Source: Candidatus Gottesmanbacteria bacterium
GTDB lineage: Bacteria; Patescibacteriota; Microgenomatia; UBA10105; UBA927
DNA: 38,342 nt
NCBI GenBank assembly: GCA_016214885.1
Contig: JACRMP010000021.1
Span: 1 to 38,342, forward strand
Direction: 5' to 3'
The notes below the pieces were generated by a model. That model searched no databases. It saw only the letters and a program-made list of their open reading frames with translations, and was not told the origin of the DNA. Made by a program: the position numbers and the translations under genes. Every line of letters starts with the position of its first letter. Position 1 is the stretch's first letter. Positions 8,727-16,999 of this stretch are shown here, one piece after another.

Positions 8727-9152
8727 TTACTCCTGCTCCATGACTCCGAGTACGTATCCCTGGTGGACCGCCCACCCGATGTACTGATGCAGTTTTTCCG
8801 TAATTTTGTATGGTAAATCGATAATTTCCGGATAAAACGACAGCATTTGGTTGACCCTCACTTCCTGCATTTTGCTCAGTATTAGCCCGGTAATCGGATC
8901 TATTTTTTGTAGGATTGATATATTTTGATCTTTTCCGTATGCTGCGGACCAGCGCTCACCAAGTCCTTTGGTCGACTCACGGGCAACCAAATCAGCGGTT
9001 TGCGGATTAATGCCCTTCTCCATAAGCGCCAGAAGATACCCATCAAACGCCGCAAGCGCAAGCACAGGGGCTGCGGTTTTGATATATGTTTCCCTTTTAG
9101 GGTACTCCACACCTTTCAGTACCCATCGGTCAAATAATTGTTTGTAATCCAT
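8727..9152 (-). CDS. Hypothetical protein, 141 aa
   Basis: The protein begins MDYKQLFDRWVLKGVEYPKRETYIKTAAPVLALAAFDGYLLALMEKG and ends GYVLGVMEQE. It is mixed helical, with one moderately hydrophobic stretch near residues 28-42 that may be a buried helix rather than a membrane segment. There is no known motif. A TATACT box lies 6 nt before the ATG, overlapping the 3' end region of the upstream 331-aa gene, which suggests an internal leaderless promoter driving this gene and the metallopeptidase-like gene behind it. Confidence 0.65.
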   Translation of the reverse strand: MDYKQLFDRWVLKGVEYPKRETYIKTAAPVLALAAFDGYLLALMEKGINPQTADLVARESTKGLGERWSAAYGKDQNISILQKIDPITGLILSKMQEVRVNQMLSFYPEIIDLPYKITEKLHQYIGWAVHQGYVLGVMEQE

Positions 9153-9158
9153 ATAACT

Positions 9159-9164
9159 AGTATA
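9159..9164 (-). promoter_or_regulatory. -10 box of the 141-aa gene
   Basis: TATACT on the minus strand is followed by 6 nt and the ATG at 9152. No convincing -35 is seen, since the upstream bases lie at the end of the preceding coding region. Confidence 0.45.
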
Positions 9165-9167
9165 GCG

Positions 9168-10163
9168 TCATTTCTTACTACGCGGTAGCTTTTGCTCATC
9201 AAGCGCACCCAACATCCTTGTCCGCTCGCGGATTTCCGCGACATTCCTGTCGTATGCTTCACTCAAAGCTTTCATTTTTGCCGTATCAGGCGGACCCATT
9301 GGCCCATATTGTTTAAGCCGGGCTTTCTCTGCTAACTCTTTGGCTTTTTTGGCTGCATCGGCAATACGTTTTTCTTTCAATACGCGCTGGGCGGCAAATT
9401 TCTTGCGCCGGAGCCGTAGCTCAGTATTTTGGAATGACCACGGCCAAATTTGTTCAATTTTATCCCGTATAGCATCCCCGATACCCCGCTTGGGAATTAC
9501 AACTTCAGGTACAGGAACAGTTTTTTCTTTATAGCGGTAGCTGTCCACCCGCACATCGGGGCCCACAAACCCCTTGCCTGCTTTCACTACTTTTTTGGCG
9601 GGATCAGGAAGGCCCAATCTATCCCAGTCCACGCGCTCATTTTCACGAAGCACCAGCCTTCCCTCTGCCATCGCCCGTGATGCGGGTGTTTCCCATAATG
9701 GACTATCTGCTGCCATTTCCTGAAGCATAATCAACTCATTTGTCCGGTCATACACAACCGGAATCTCTTTACCCTTTTTCCCTTTGGCGACCTCCTGCAG
9801 CTTGGCGTGGGGGGTTTTCCCCTTAACTTCCGGTACTCTTACCGGCCGCGTAGCCCTAACATGCTCAAGGGCAGCTTGAAACCGCTGTACCATACGCACG
9901 GTAAACACGGTGGCAAGAGTAATTTCTGCTGCCGTAATCCCCACTCCGGCAACTACGGCCGCGGTCTCTATGGCGTCTTTGTGCTTACCCACCCACCGGC
10001 GCTGTTCAGGCTTCAATTTCGGAATAATCAGTTTGTTAATAAAGGTGATTATCCTGTCGGAATGGGCTGTTGGTGTATGACGGTCTATAAATTTACCAAC
10101 ACCATACATAACCCGGTCAACAACAGGCTGTTTGGGAGGGGGTGATGGCACTCGCTCGGTCAT
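9168..10163 (-). CDS. Hypothetical basic protein with one membrane helix, 331 aa
   Basis: An N-terminal Pro-rich start (MTERVPSPPPKQPVVDR) is followed by a likely membrane segment near residues 68-88 (AIETAAVVAGVGITAAEITLATVFTV). The long remainder is Lys/Arg-rich and soluble. The last third (RRKKFAAQRVLKEKRIADAAKKAKELAEKARL) is a probable coiled coil or long charged helix. No enzyme motif is visible. It may be a membrane-anchored scaffold facing the cytoplasm. It is divergent from the 295-aa gene that starts at 10248, with ~84 nt between them for both promoters. Confidence 0.6.
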   Translation of the reverse strand: MTERVPSPPPKQPVVDRVMYGVGKFIDRHTPTAHSDRIITFINKLIIPKLKPEQRRWVGKHKDAIETAAVVAGVGITAAEITLATVFTVRMVQRFQAALEHVRATRPVRVPEVKGKTPHAKLQEVAKGKKGKEIPVVYDRTNELIMLQEMAADSPLWETPASRAMAEGRLVLRENERVDWDRLGLPDPAKKVVKAGKGFVGPDVRVDSYRYKEKTVPVPEVVIPKRGIGDAIRDKIEQIWPWSFQNTELRLRRKKFAAQRVLKEKRIADAAKKAKELAEKARLKQYGPMGPPDTAKMKALSEAYDRNVAEIRERTRMLGALDEQKLPRSKK

Positions 10164-10210
10164 AGCATCATCATAACCTAACCCCTTATAAAAGCAAAAG
10201 GATATTGAGC

Positions 10211-10241
10211 TTGACGCACCGCCACTCTATCTGTCTATACT
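10211..10241 (+). promoter_or_regulatory. Promoter of the 295-aa gene
   Basis: TTGACG at 10211-10216 and TATACT at 10236-10241 are separated by 19 nt, slightly long. The -10 ends 6 nt before the ATG at 10248, so the mRNA would be leaderless. Confidence 0.5.
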
Positions 10242-10247
10242 GGATAT

Positions 10248-11135
10248 ATGCCGGAACCCGTCAAAATGGAGGGAGCAATCCCCCCGCCAAAACAAGAAAT
10301 GCCCAAGCCAGCGGTGGCGGCCGCTCCTGCAAAAGAAAAACAAACAAGCAGCCCCAAGGGCATTGACCAGCGCAAAAAAGAAGCCAGAGGAACGCTGGAG
10401 CAGATTGCCAAAGGGGTTCCCGTCCTTGAAGCAACTGCTGCTCCCGCCGTCGAAGCGCTTCCCTCACGGGAAGCGGTACAGGCCATTCTTTCTGAAGCAA
10501 ACGCCGTACTTTTGGAACTTAAAGATATGCGCCTGCTCGTCAACGCCATCGCCACACAAGCTGCAGACACGCCACTCGGCAACGAACTACAGATGGATGC
10601 ACTGCGTGCCATAGCCACCATGGAAACAGAGGGTATGCCTCCGGAGCCTGCAGCAAAACTGGTAGAACTCCAGAATAAAATAAACGGCCTTAATCTCCCG
10701 CCGGCAATCCCTGAAGCAAGTGCGCTTATCCCGGTAATCGATGCATATAACGCCATGCATCAGGATACACCACTTCCTGCAGATATCGTCGCCGGAATCA
10801 AAAAAGGAGACCGTGCCATAGCCCCGTCAGTGGCACAGATGCTTCAGACGAATAATGATCTAGCCGCCCTTACCTGGAAAGAAATCACCGGCGTTGACGG
10901 ATTTACCAAGCTATCCCCAACTCCCGGTGTAATCTTGGATCTTTCCGGTATACCCAAAACTCCTGAAAATATGAAAAAAGCAAACGATATGTTTGCCGAC
11001 ATTAAAAAAATGAACAAGCCTCCCAGCGACTTTGCCGACAAAGCAATCATGGGTGTCGTATATGCCGCCACGGGGCTCCAGGCATTTATCCAAATCGCTA
11101 CCCCCGAAGCAGCCGAACACGGCGGCGGGCATTAA
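10248..11135 (+). CDS. Hypothetical Ala/Pro-rich protein, 295 aa
   Basis: The first ~50 residues are a disordered Pro/Ala/Lys-rich leader (MPEPVKMEGAIPPPKQEMPKPAV). Helical segments follow (REAVQAILSEANAVLLELKDMRLLVNAIATQA), then a Pro/Gly-punctuated C-terminal half ending EAAEHGGGH. One moderately hydrophobic stretch near the end (AIMGVVYAATGLQAFIQIA) may be a membrane helix. No known domain is recognised. The next gene, an M50-like membrane protein, begins 6 nt after its stop, so the two are very likely co-expressed and may be partners. Confidence 0.65.
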   Translation: MPEPVKMEGAIPPPKQEMPKPAVAAAPAKEKQTSSPKGIDQRKKEARGTLEQIAKGVPVLEATAAPAVEALPSREAVQAILSEANAVLLELKDMRLLVNAIATQAADTPLGNELQMDALRAIATMETEGMPPEPAAKLVELQNKINGLNLPPAIPEASALIPVIDAYNAMHQDTPLPADIVAGIKKGDRAIAPSVAQMLQTNNDLAALTWKEITGVDGFTKLSPTPGVILDLSGIPKTPENMKKANDMFADIKKMNKPPSDFADKAIMGVVYAATGLQAFIQIATPEAAEHGGGH

Positions 11136-11141
11136 CAGCAT

Positions 11142-11885
11142 ATGATCATTGGCCTGATTGTTATCATCACCGAACTTATCATCCTCTACATCCTTTCCCG
11201 CAAACTCACCCAAAACATGTTTATTGCGGTATTTTTGCTTACCAAATCACGGCCTGCCGCAGTTGGATTTTTATCACTTTTGTTTTTCCCCGGAACGGTA
11301 ATCCATGAACTGGCACATCTGTTTACCGCGGAAATACTTGGAGTCCGCACCAGCGGACTCACGCTGGTTCCCGAAGGTATTGAACAAAAAGAAGTGCGCA
11401 CCGGAAGCGTATCCATCGCCCAATCAGATCCCATACGCAGAGCGGTTATCGGTATAGCCCCGGTATTTGTAGGATTGAGTACATTGGGAATACTGTCTTA
11501 CTTTCTTCCGGATGTGTGGGAACAGGTACTTCTGGACATCCAAAACGGTATTCTTCTGACCAGTTATTCTCTATATATCTTCGCGCTGATGGTATATGCC
11601 TTTTTTGCCGTATCTAACACCATGTTTTCTTCCCCGGAAGACCTGGAGGGCTTCTGGCCGGTCGTGGGGATAATCACCCTGCTGTCCGCCGCGCTGTATA
11701 TCGCGGGCATACGGATCAATCTCACCGAAACAACGCTTGGTAATGTGACTCAATTGTTCCGCTCTGCAGGATTTATGCTGGGGTATATAGGTGCGCTGAA
11801 TATTGCTCTATACCTGCTCTCAAGAGGCTCTATCAATCTCGTAGAAAAACTGACCAACAGAACGCTTACGCATCAACGGCAATAA
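11142..11885 (+). CDS. Membrane zinc metalloprotease, M50-like (HELAH), 247 aa
   Basis: This integral membrane protein has about six hydrophobic helices. An N-terminal helix (MIIGLIVIITELIILYIL) is followed by FFPGTVIHELAHLFTAEILGV, where HELAH is embedded in a membrane helix as in site-2-protease (M50) enzymes that cut within the membrane. Later helices include AVIGIAPVFVGLSTLGILSYF, SLYIFALMVYAFFAVSNTMF and VVGIITLLSAALYIAGI. A typical M50 second motif (NxxPxxxLDG) is not seen. SNTMFSSPEDLEGFWP occupies a comparable place and its Asp/Glu could be the third ligand. The substrate is unknown; the co-transcribed 295-aa protein is a candidate partner. Confidence 0.7.
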   Translation: MIIGLIVIITELIILYILSRKLTQNMFIAVFLLTKSRPAAVGFLSLLFFPGTVIHELAHLFTAEILGVRTSGLTLVPEGIEQKEVRTGSVSIAQSDPIRRAVIGIAPVFVGLSTLGILSYFLPDVWEQVLLDIQNGILLTSYSLYIFALMVYAFFAVSNTMFSSPEDLEGFWPVVGIITLLSAALYIAGIRINLTETTLGNVTQLFRSAGFMLGYIGALNIALYLLSRGSINLVEKLTNRTLTHQRQ

Positions 11886-11956
11886 ATCTCCGAATTGATA
11901 CCAAAAATTCCTTCGTTAAATGGTTATCCGATGACACAGAAGACACGCCCTCCGAC

Positions 11957-12496
11957 TTATTCCATCGGCTCTGAGGGATACTCGACAGGAGGATAATTAC
12001 AAAGACCGAGATAACTGAATGCAGGCTTACATCGCCAATCCGAATCCCGCTTTTCTTTGTATGTGCGGTACGTATCTACACATGCATCGTTATTTGTTGT
12101 ATCCCACGACATACACTGATCCCATGGGCTGATTGACGGAGTAGGAACAACCGGCGCCGTACCGCAATTAGGCTGATTAGTTGTCGGATTAACATACCAT
12201 TTGCCGCCCGGACAATTCTCACAGTCATTTGACGCATTTGTCGTATAGTCTGCGTTACAAACATCGCCTACTTTCGGAGCACCAACTGATTGCATACACG
12301 CAAGACATGCGGCTCCGCCTACACCCCCGGCCTCAGGCGAACACGCTGCGGTACAGACATATGGCCCGGTCGATGCCTGCGAACGGCGCTCTGTGTTACG
12401 CTGCGCTGCCAGAACAAGCATAAAACCGGCGATAAATGAGAATAAAGCGAACAGTCCAAAGAATCTAACGGAGAAAGCGGATTTTGTAGATGCCAT
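11957..12496 (-). CDS. Exported or membrane-anchored Cys-rich protein, 179 aa
   Basis: An N-terminal anchor (FFGLFALFSFIAGFMLVLAAQ, residues ~12-32) is followed by the basic motif RNTERRSQAS. The outer part has about a dozen cysteines in pairs (VCTAACS, ACLACM, CENCPGG, CKPAF, LCNYP), which points to a disulfide-rich domain outside the cell. Its middle resembles short growth-factor-receptor-like Cys repeats (DCENCPGGKWYVNP). The tail is Pro/Glu-rich (YPPVEYPSEPME). A GAGGA element lies 5-6 nt before the ATG. The gene converges with the M50-like gene, leaving 71 nt between them. Function unknown; a surface adhesin or structural protein fits. Confidence 0.7.
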   Translation of the reverse strand: MASTKSAFSVRFFGLFALFSFIAGFMLVLAAQRNTERRSQASTGPYVCTAACSPEAGGVGGAACLACMQSVGAPKVGDVCNADYTTNASNDCENCPGGKWYVNPTTNQPNCGTAPVVPTPSISPWDQCMSWDTTNNDACVDTYRTYKEKRDSDWRCKPAFSYLGLCNYPPVEYPSEPME

Positions 12497-12553
12497 ATAA
12501 GTCCTCAGGAATAAGTGTCGCCCCTGACTTATTATTTGTCAAGACCTAACTCA

Positions 12554-13630
12554 TCACTGCCGTGTAATTTTGTGTGATCCCGTCTGTTGCCACGCGCCGC
12601 CTTTATACAGATAGGAGCGCTCTTTAAACTCCAATATGGGATCTGATACCAACCTATATGCCAGATCTTTCACTTTAAGCGGCAGACCGCCGTCTTTTTT
12701 GGTCACGCGTTCCATATAATTTCTGATGCGCAAATTATGCGCTTCCGGGTACACAACCAAAATATTCGCACCTTTTTTGAGCGTGCCGTCCGCTATACCG
12801 CGGTCGATATGCTGAGTAAGCCCTTCTGCAATAATAAGACGGCGGGCATCTTCCAAATGCAGCTGGAACGTATCCAATACCGAAAGTTTTTTGGGGTCGT
12901 AAATACCTTTACGCGCCATCTGCATAATAAGCTTGGAGAAATACCACCACGTCGGAACATCCGACCCTAATTTGGCATACATACCCTTGGTATCTATATT
13001 GCGTTTCGCGGCTTCCACATCAATTGTTTTCCCCAGCGCCGTTCCCAGTATTTTTTCCCCTATTACAGCGCCGTCCCGCAGCAGCATATACATCGGCTTA
13101 TTTGCGATATCAAAGCATAGGGCGGGAGTACCAGCCTCGGCCAGCCCGTCAGTCATCGTCTTGCCAAAATAAAGCCGGCGTTTGTACTGGTTGCGGTAGT
13201 GTGCCCTGCCTTTTATGTCTTTTTCACTTTTAATGGGCTCCGTCACCTTTTTTTCCAGCATGCCACCGATAACGGGAACTGCTTTTGCCCGCGCTGCCAA
13301 TTCCGGAGTAAAATATTCGACCGCTACCCCTGATACCCCGGGGCTTTTAAGCAGTTTCATAAACGTTTCGTCTGCTACCGGCTCATGTACTCCGTCCCAA
13401 TCGACTGTCACTACATTCACCCCTTTATAACTCACCCCGTGAACCCGTTTATCGACCCATTCTGCCGTGTCTTTGCCTAATACGGCGGGCTTATTTGCGT
13501 CTCCTAAGAGCGCTGAAGAAATAAATCGTATGTCGCGGTTACTTAACGGATTAGCGGCGGGATTTGCCCCGGCTTCAGGACTCTTCATCCCGCGGGCGGC
13601 ATTGAAACTTCCGACAAATACTTCTCCCAT
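12554..13630 (-). CDS. Putative Tiki/TraB-ChaN superfamily protein, 358 aa
   Basis: The start at 13630 (MGEVFVGSF) is used because TATAGT lies 6 nt upstream. The N-terminal half contains VVTVDWDGVHEPVAD and then GVSGVAVEYFTPELAARA. The C-terminal half has EGLTQHIDRGI and ANILVVYPEAHNLRIRNYMERV. The order GxxH, hydrophobic-VE, then a late strand ending in AH resembles the Tiki/TraB/ChaN/EreA fold, whose members are metal-dependent hydrolases or haem binders. The match is by pattern only, and the late motif reads PEAH instead of the common GxxH. There is no signal peptide. It could be an unrelated alpha/beta protein. Confidence 0.55.
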   Translation of the reverse strand: MGEVFVGSFNAARGMKSPEAGANPAANPLSNRDIRFISSALLGDANKPAVLGKDTAEWVDKRVHGVSYKGVNVVTVDWDGVHEPVADETFMKLLKSPGVSGVAVEYFTPELAARAKAVPVIGGMLEKKVTEPIKSEKDIKGRAHYRNQYKRRLYFGKTMTDGLAEAGTPALCFDIANKPMYMLLRDGAVIGEKILGTALGKTIDVEAAKRNIDTKGMYAKLGSDVPTWWYFSKLIMQMARKGIYDPKKLSVLDTFQLHLEDARRLIIAEGLTQHIDRGIADGTLKKGANILVVYPEAHNLRIRNYMERVTKKDGGLPLKVKDLAYRLVSDPILEFKERSYLYKGGAWQQTGSHKITRQ

Positions 13631-13636
13631 ATAATC

Positions 13637-13642
13637 ACTATA
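13637..13642 (-). promoter_or_regulatory. -10 box of the Tiki-like gene
   Basis: TATAGT on the minus strand is followed by 6 nt and the ATG at 13630, another leaderless arrangement. Confidence 0.45.
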
Positions 13643-13700
13643 CACGAGTGTCTATGCCTACTGCTATACCGGAAACGATGATGGACGTTAAAGCGAAAAA

Positions 13701-14339
13701 TTACACCTGGGTCGCCTGACCACTGACAGCAGATGCGCCCTCTGTCGATGTAAACCGGAAACCTCTTGTTTCTACGGGGTTCTCCCGGATAATATATCCT
13801 ATTTTTTCAACCGCGCGGGTCCGTTCGGGCCTACCGGTAAACCGCTGCATCCACCGTAATAACGGTCTTTCTGTCCAATGTGGCGGAACAGGATCGGTGT
13901 ACTCATTTACCAATATTTCACCCTTCCATAAACCGTCAAAGGGATTTGCGTTATCCACAAAAGAAAACCGTAGCCCTGCATGCTTTCTATGAAGTACAAA
14001 CGCAGTAACGGGCACCAGATACCCCGGTTCGCTTACGCCGACACGCAACTGCTTGCTCCCCGCCGTAATACGTAGCGCCATGGGAATTTCGATGCTTACC
14101 GCTTTTTTCAGTATGTCATGCATCAACCCCACACTGAAAGGAAACCATTTGCCGGTATCCATTTCTTCCGGTGTTTCAATAAGAATTTCCGGATTCAGAT
14201 GTACACCACGGGACAAGATCGTGGTTCCGTCAGCCGACAACGCTGGCTTGCCTGCCCATCCTAACGGGAGGAATCGCGACCCAAGATCATATTTGAACCG
14301 TGGACCGGTATGTGCCGGTAATTGTTCTATTTTTGCCAT
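13701..14339 (-). CDS. Hypothetical protein, 212 aa
   Basis: This soluble protein begins MAKIEQLPAHTGPRFKYDLG and ends ASAVSGQATQV. Its composition suggests a beta-rich fold (KQLRVGVSEPGYLVPVTAFVLHR, GLRFSFVDNANPF). The segment RPLLRWMQRFTGRPERTRAVEKIGYIIREN is basic and amphipathic. There are no cysteines, membrane helices or recognised catalytic motifs. TGTAAT lies 8 nt before the ATG. It is followed 70 nt later by the Tiki-like gene on the same strand, so the two could be functionally linked, though the latter has its own putative -10 box. Confidence 0.6.
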   Translation of the reverse strand: MAKIEQLPAHTGPRFKYDLGSRFLPLGWAGKPALSADGTTILSRGVHLNPEILIETPEEMDTGKWFPFSVGLMHDILKKAVSIEIPMALRITAGSKQLRVGVSEPGYLVPVTAFVLHRKHAGLRFSFVDNANPFDGLWKGEILVNEYTDPVPPHWTERPLLRWMQRFTGRPERTRAVEKIGYIIRENPVETRGFRFTSTEGASAVSGQATQV

Positions 14340-14347
14340 ATGCAGAG

Positions 14348-14353
14348 ATTACA
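14348..14353 (-). promoter_or_regulatory. -10-like box of the 212-aa gene
   Basis: TGTAAT on the minus strand lies 8 nt before the ATG at 14339. A second possible box, TATAAT within 14382-14390, would give a longer leader. Confidence 0.3.
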
Positions 14354-14509
14354 AAACCTATACTTCATTAAATAGGCCTATAATTATAGCAAATTTAGTC
14401 TGTGTTAGCTAGATCACAAATAGCTGGATTTCTGCTATCATGCCTAATTACTATATCAATAAGCATCAAACTTTGGAACGTACAGGCATGGAGAGGCATC
14501 AAATGCTGG

Positions 14510-14550
14510 TTATGCCCTCTTCAATACGGCAAAATCGCCTCTTCGGCGAT
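14510..14550 (-). pseudogene. Third, most degraded copy of the lepA 3' end
   Basis: On the minus strand this stretch reads ATTTTGCCGTATTGAAGAGG followed by GCATAA, close to the true lepA terminus at 14675-14715 with small indels. It again reads FAVLKR and a stop, in the frame of the second copy. Identity over ~40 nt is roughly three quarters by eye. Confidence 0.5.
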
Positions 14551-14578
14551 CCGCCGGGAAGACGGAAATGCACAAACC

Positions 14579-14638
14579 CCTCTTCAAAACTGCGAAAAAC
14601 GCTGATTGAGGGATCTCCACCTGACCGATCATCTTTCC
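14579..14638 (-). pseudogene. Second copy of the lepA C-terminal coding end
   Basis: This minus-strand segment encodes GKMIGQVEIPQSAFFAVLKRG, the same last 19 residues (MIGQVEIPQSAFFAVLKRG) as the genuine LepA C-terminus just upstream. Fifteen of those 19 codons differ, and every difference is silent, including AGT to TCA for Ser and CTA to TTG for Leu. The copy begins ~37 nt beyond the true lepA stop. It lies in a 44-codon open frame (14510-14644, ATG start) that runs on into the third copy and ends at 14510. It is either a remnant of an older or foreign lepA allele or a small peptide gene. Confidence 0.75.
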
Positions 14639-14674
14639 CGCCATAACGGGATTTCGCTTCGCTCAACATCTTTT

Positions 14675-16543
14675 TTATCCTCTTTTTAGTACGGCAAAAA
14701 ATGCACTCTGCGGGATTTCTACCTGGCCAATCATCTTCATCTTTGCCTTACCTTTTTTCTGTTTCTTAAGGAGCTTGTCTTTGCGGGTCCTGTCTCCCCC
14801 GTACAACTTCTGGATAACATCCTTGCGGAAGCCTTTTACGTCAGCCCTGGCTATCACCGAACCTCCTATAGCTGCCTGGATAGGAATCTCAAACTGCTGC
14901 TTGGGGATTACTCCTGCCAGCCGCTCCACGATGTCCCGGCTCCGGAACACCGCAGCCGCTTCCAGCACGAGAAAGGAAAATGCATCGACTTTTTCTTTGT
15001 TTACGAGAATATCTACTTTCGCCACCTTGGCCGCCGCCCACTCAAAAAACTCATAATCCAGACTGGCGTACCCTTCGGTTACCGATTTAAGCCGGTCAAA
15101 AAAATCGACAATCATTTCCGAAAGCGGGATAAGGTAGGTAAACTGCGCCTGGTCGCCGACATAGACTAAATCGACATACTCCCCCCGTTTTTCGACCGCA
15201 AGCTGCATGATAGTCCCCACAAACCGTTTGGGACTGTAAATGGCTACCTGCATCATGGGTTCTTCCACTTTTTCAATATAGGTAGGATCAGGCAATTCGG
15301 TTGCTGACTGGATAGAAACGGTTACCTGGTCGTTTGCTTCTGATACGATATGGTTTAGCGTAAATCCCAACTTGTGATAATCTACCCCTGTTTTGAGGGT
15401 TACCCGGTATTCTACCGACGGACTGGTGGCAAGCATGGTTAAGTCAAATTCGCGCAAAATTCGCTCCTGCACCACCTCCGCATGGAGTAACCCCAAAAAT
15501 CCGCAGTGGAAGCCGTTACCTAAGGCAAGCGATGAAATCGGCCGGAATGTGAAGGCGCTGTCGGATAACTGGAGCTTCTCCATGGCTTCACGGGAATCCT
15601 GATATTCATCTGCAGCCATAGGAAACAGCCCCAAAAATACCATCGGCTTCGGTTCTTTATACCCCGGCAGCGGATCCCCCGAACCCTTGAGCGATTCAAA
15701 TTTTGTGCCCCCCATGTCGCCATAGGTTACGGTATCGCCTACTTTAGCAAGTTTGACGTCTTTTAGCCCTGTGGCGATATATCCTACTTCGCCACACTTT
15801 AATTCCTTAATTTCCTGCATTGCCGGGGAAAATACCCCAAGCTCTATAGGAGCATTGTCGCTGTTGGTGTTCATAAAGTGCACCCGAAGCAATGGATCAA
15901 ACTGTATAGAACCATCAACTATACGAACAAAAACAACTACTCCTTTGTGGGTATCATAGTGGGAAGAAAAAATAAGTGCACGGAGTGGGTCTGCAGGGTT
16001 TCCTTTGGGTGATGGAATCCGGGAAAGCACCGCTTCCAATACTTTATCGACGTTAGCGCCCGTTTTAGCTGATATTTCTATCATTTCGTCATCAGTGAAC
16101 CCGAGGGCGCGCAGCTCAGCGCGTGTTTCTTCCACCCTAGCGTGCGGCATATCGATTTTATTTAAGAGCGGAATGATCGTAAGGTTATGAATCCTGGCCT
16201 GATGCAGGTTGGCAAGCGTCTGCGCCTGCACCCCCTGTGTGGCATCAACAACCAACAGCGCCCCCTCACATGCAGCAAGCGAACGGCTCACTTCGTACCC
16301 AAAATCGACATGTCCGGGGGTATCTATGAGATTGAGGATATATCCGTTCCAGTGCATCCTGACCGGAGCGAGTTTAATCGTGATACCCCGCTCCTGCTCA
16401 ATGGGGTTGCTGTCGAGTAACTGTGCATGCATATCACGCTTTGCCACTGTTGCCGTCATTTCGAGCAACCTGTCGGCAAGGGTGCTCTTCCCGTGGTCAA
16501 TATGGGCAATGATCGCAAAATTACGGATATGATCCTGAGACAT
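14675..16543 (-). CDS. lepA: Elongation factor 4 (LepA), translational GTPase
   Basis: LepA/EF4 is a ribosome-binding GTPase that acts on stalled or mis-translocated ribosomes and in initiation. This 622-residue protein starts MSQDHIRNFAIIAHIDHGKST (P-loop AHIDHGKST), then has the G2 region ERGITIKLAPV, DTPGHVDF (G3), LLNKIDMPHA (G4) and the EISAKTG element (G5). The C-terminal part has the LepA-specific YGGDRTRKDKLLKKQKKGKAKMK stretch and ends IPQSAFFAVLKRG. The start is set at 16543 since TACAAT lies 7 nt upstream; a longer frame to 16612 would place the -10 inside the coding region. It is divergent from the gene at 16652. The duplicated 3' end lies directly behind it. Confidence 0.97.
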   Translation of the reverse strand: MSQDHIRNFAIIAHIDHGKSTLADRLLEMTATVAKRDMHAQLLDSNPIEQERGITIKLAPVRMHWNGYILNLIDTPGHVDFGYEVSRSLAACEGALLVVDATQGVQAQTLANLHQARIHNLTIIPLLNKIDMPHARVEETRAELRALGFTDDEMIEISAKTGANVDKVLEAVLSRIPSPKGNPADPLRALIFSSHYDTHKGVVVFVRIVDGSIQFDPLLRVHFMNTNSDNAPIELGVFSPAMQEIKELKCGEVGYIATGLKDVKLAKVGDTVTYGDMGGTKFESLKGSGDPLPGYKEPKPMVFLGLFPMAADEYQDSREAMEKLQLSDSAFTFRPISSLALGNGFHCGFLGLLHAEVVQERILREFDLTMLATSPSVEYRVTLKTGVDYHKLGFTLNHIVSEANDQVTVSIQSATELPDPTYIEKVEEPMMQVAIYSPKRFVGTIMQLAVEKRGEYVDLVYVGDQAQFTYLIPLSEMIVDFFDRLKSVTEGYASLDYEFFEWAAAKVAKVDILVNKEKVDAFSFLVLEAAAVFRSRDIVERLAGVIPKQQFEIPIQAAIGGSVIARADVKGFRKDVIQKLYGGDRTRKDKLLKKQKKGKAKMKMIGQVEIPQSAFFAVLKRG

Positions 16544-16550
16544 GCCTGAT

Positions 16551-16556
16551 ATTGTA
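16551..16556 (-). promoter_or_regulatory. -10 box of lepA
   Basis: TACAAT on the minus strand is followed by 7 nt and the lepA ATG at 16543, predicting a leaderless mRNA. Confidence 0.5.
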
Positions 16557-16612
16557 CCATGAAAAATACGGCGACGTATCGAAAATGTAGCCCATTCCAA
16601 CAGGCTATTCAT

Positions 16613-16642
16613 TTGAGACTACCCCTCTCATCCTGATACAAT
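16613..16642 (+). promoter_or_regulatory. Promoter of the 115-aa gene
   Basis: TTGAGA at 16613-16618 and TACAAT at 16637-16642 are spaced by 18 nt. The ATG at 16652 follows after 9 nt. Confidence 0.5.
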
Positions 16643-16651
16643 ACCCACTCC

Positions 16652-16999
16652 ATGAGCAGAACTTCGATTGAACATGTTATACGGGCGCTTAACGCCGTCA
16701 ACGACGGTTCCGCGACAGAAGCAGACAGGAATATTCTGAAAATTGCGGGAGGCACGGCCTTCCGTCACGGACGATTTGATCTAGCACTCGACATGGAAGA
16801 GGTAGGAAGAAGGCTCAAAAGAGCACCCGGAATCATCCAAAACCGCATTGCATCAGGGATGGCAGTTAATAAAGGAGAGTTTGATGGGCACTCCAATAAA
16901 GATGAAGCTGAACGTCCGACACGGGAGACCCCCTTACGGCCTCATGGCAGGCTACGCATCGGGCGGCAAGGAAGAGATAGACACAGAGGAACCGAGTGA
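16652..16999 (+). CDS. Hypothetical protein, 115 aa; C-terminal end uncertain
   Basis: The first ~75 residues look like a real small helical protein: MSRTSIEHVIRALNAVNDGSATEADRNILKIAGGTAFRHGRFDLALDMEEVGRRLKRAPGII. From about residue 78 the translation turns into an Arg/Gly/His-rich string (RPHGRLRIGRQGRDRHRGTE), typical of reading out of the coding frame. The same bases in another frame give a convincing 45-residue peptide with its own SD site. Either the two genes overlap or a frameshift separates a once longer protein. It is divergent from lepA. Confidence 0.5.
   Translation: MSRTSIEHVIRALNAVNDGSATEADRNILKIAGGTAFRHGRFDLALDMEEVGRRLKRAPGIIQNRIASGMAVNKGEFDGHSNKDEAERPTRETPLRPHGRLRIGRQGRDRHRGTE

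Noticed and set aside
14402-14605. Plus-strand frame overlapping the lepA tail copies
   Set aside because: It is antisense to the duplicated lepA end and has no initiation signal of its own.
14654-14664. TCGCTTCGCTC shared with 29638-29648 as a possible DNA-uptake or repeat signal
   Set aside because: There are only two exact 11-nt matches in the window, too few to call; a genome-wide count would be needed.
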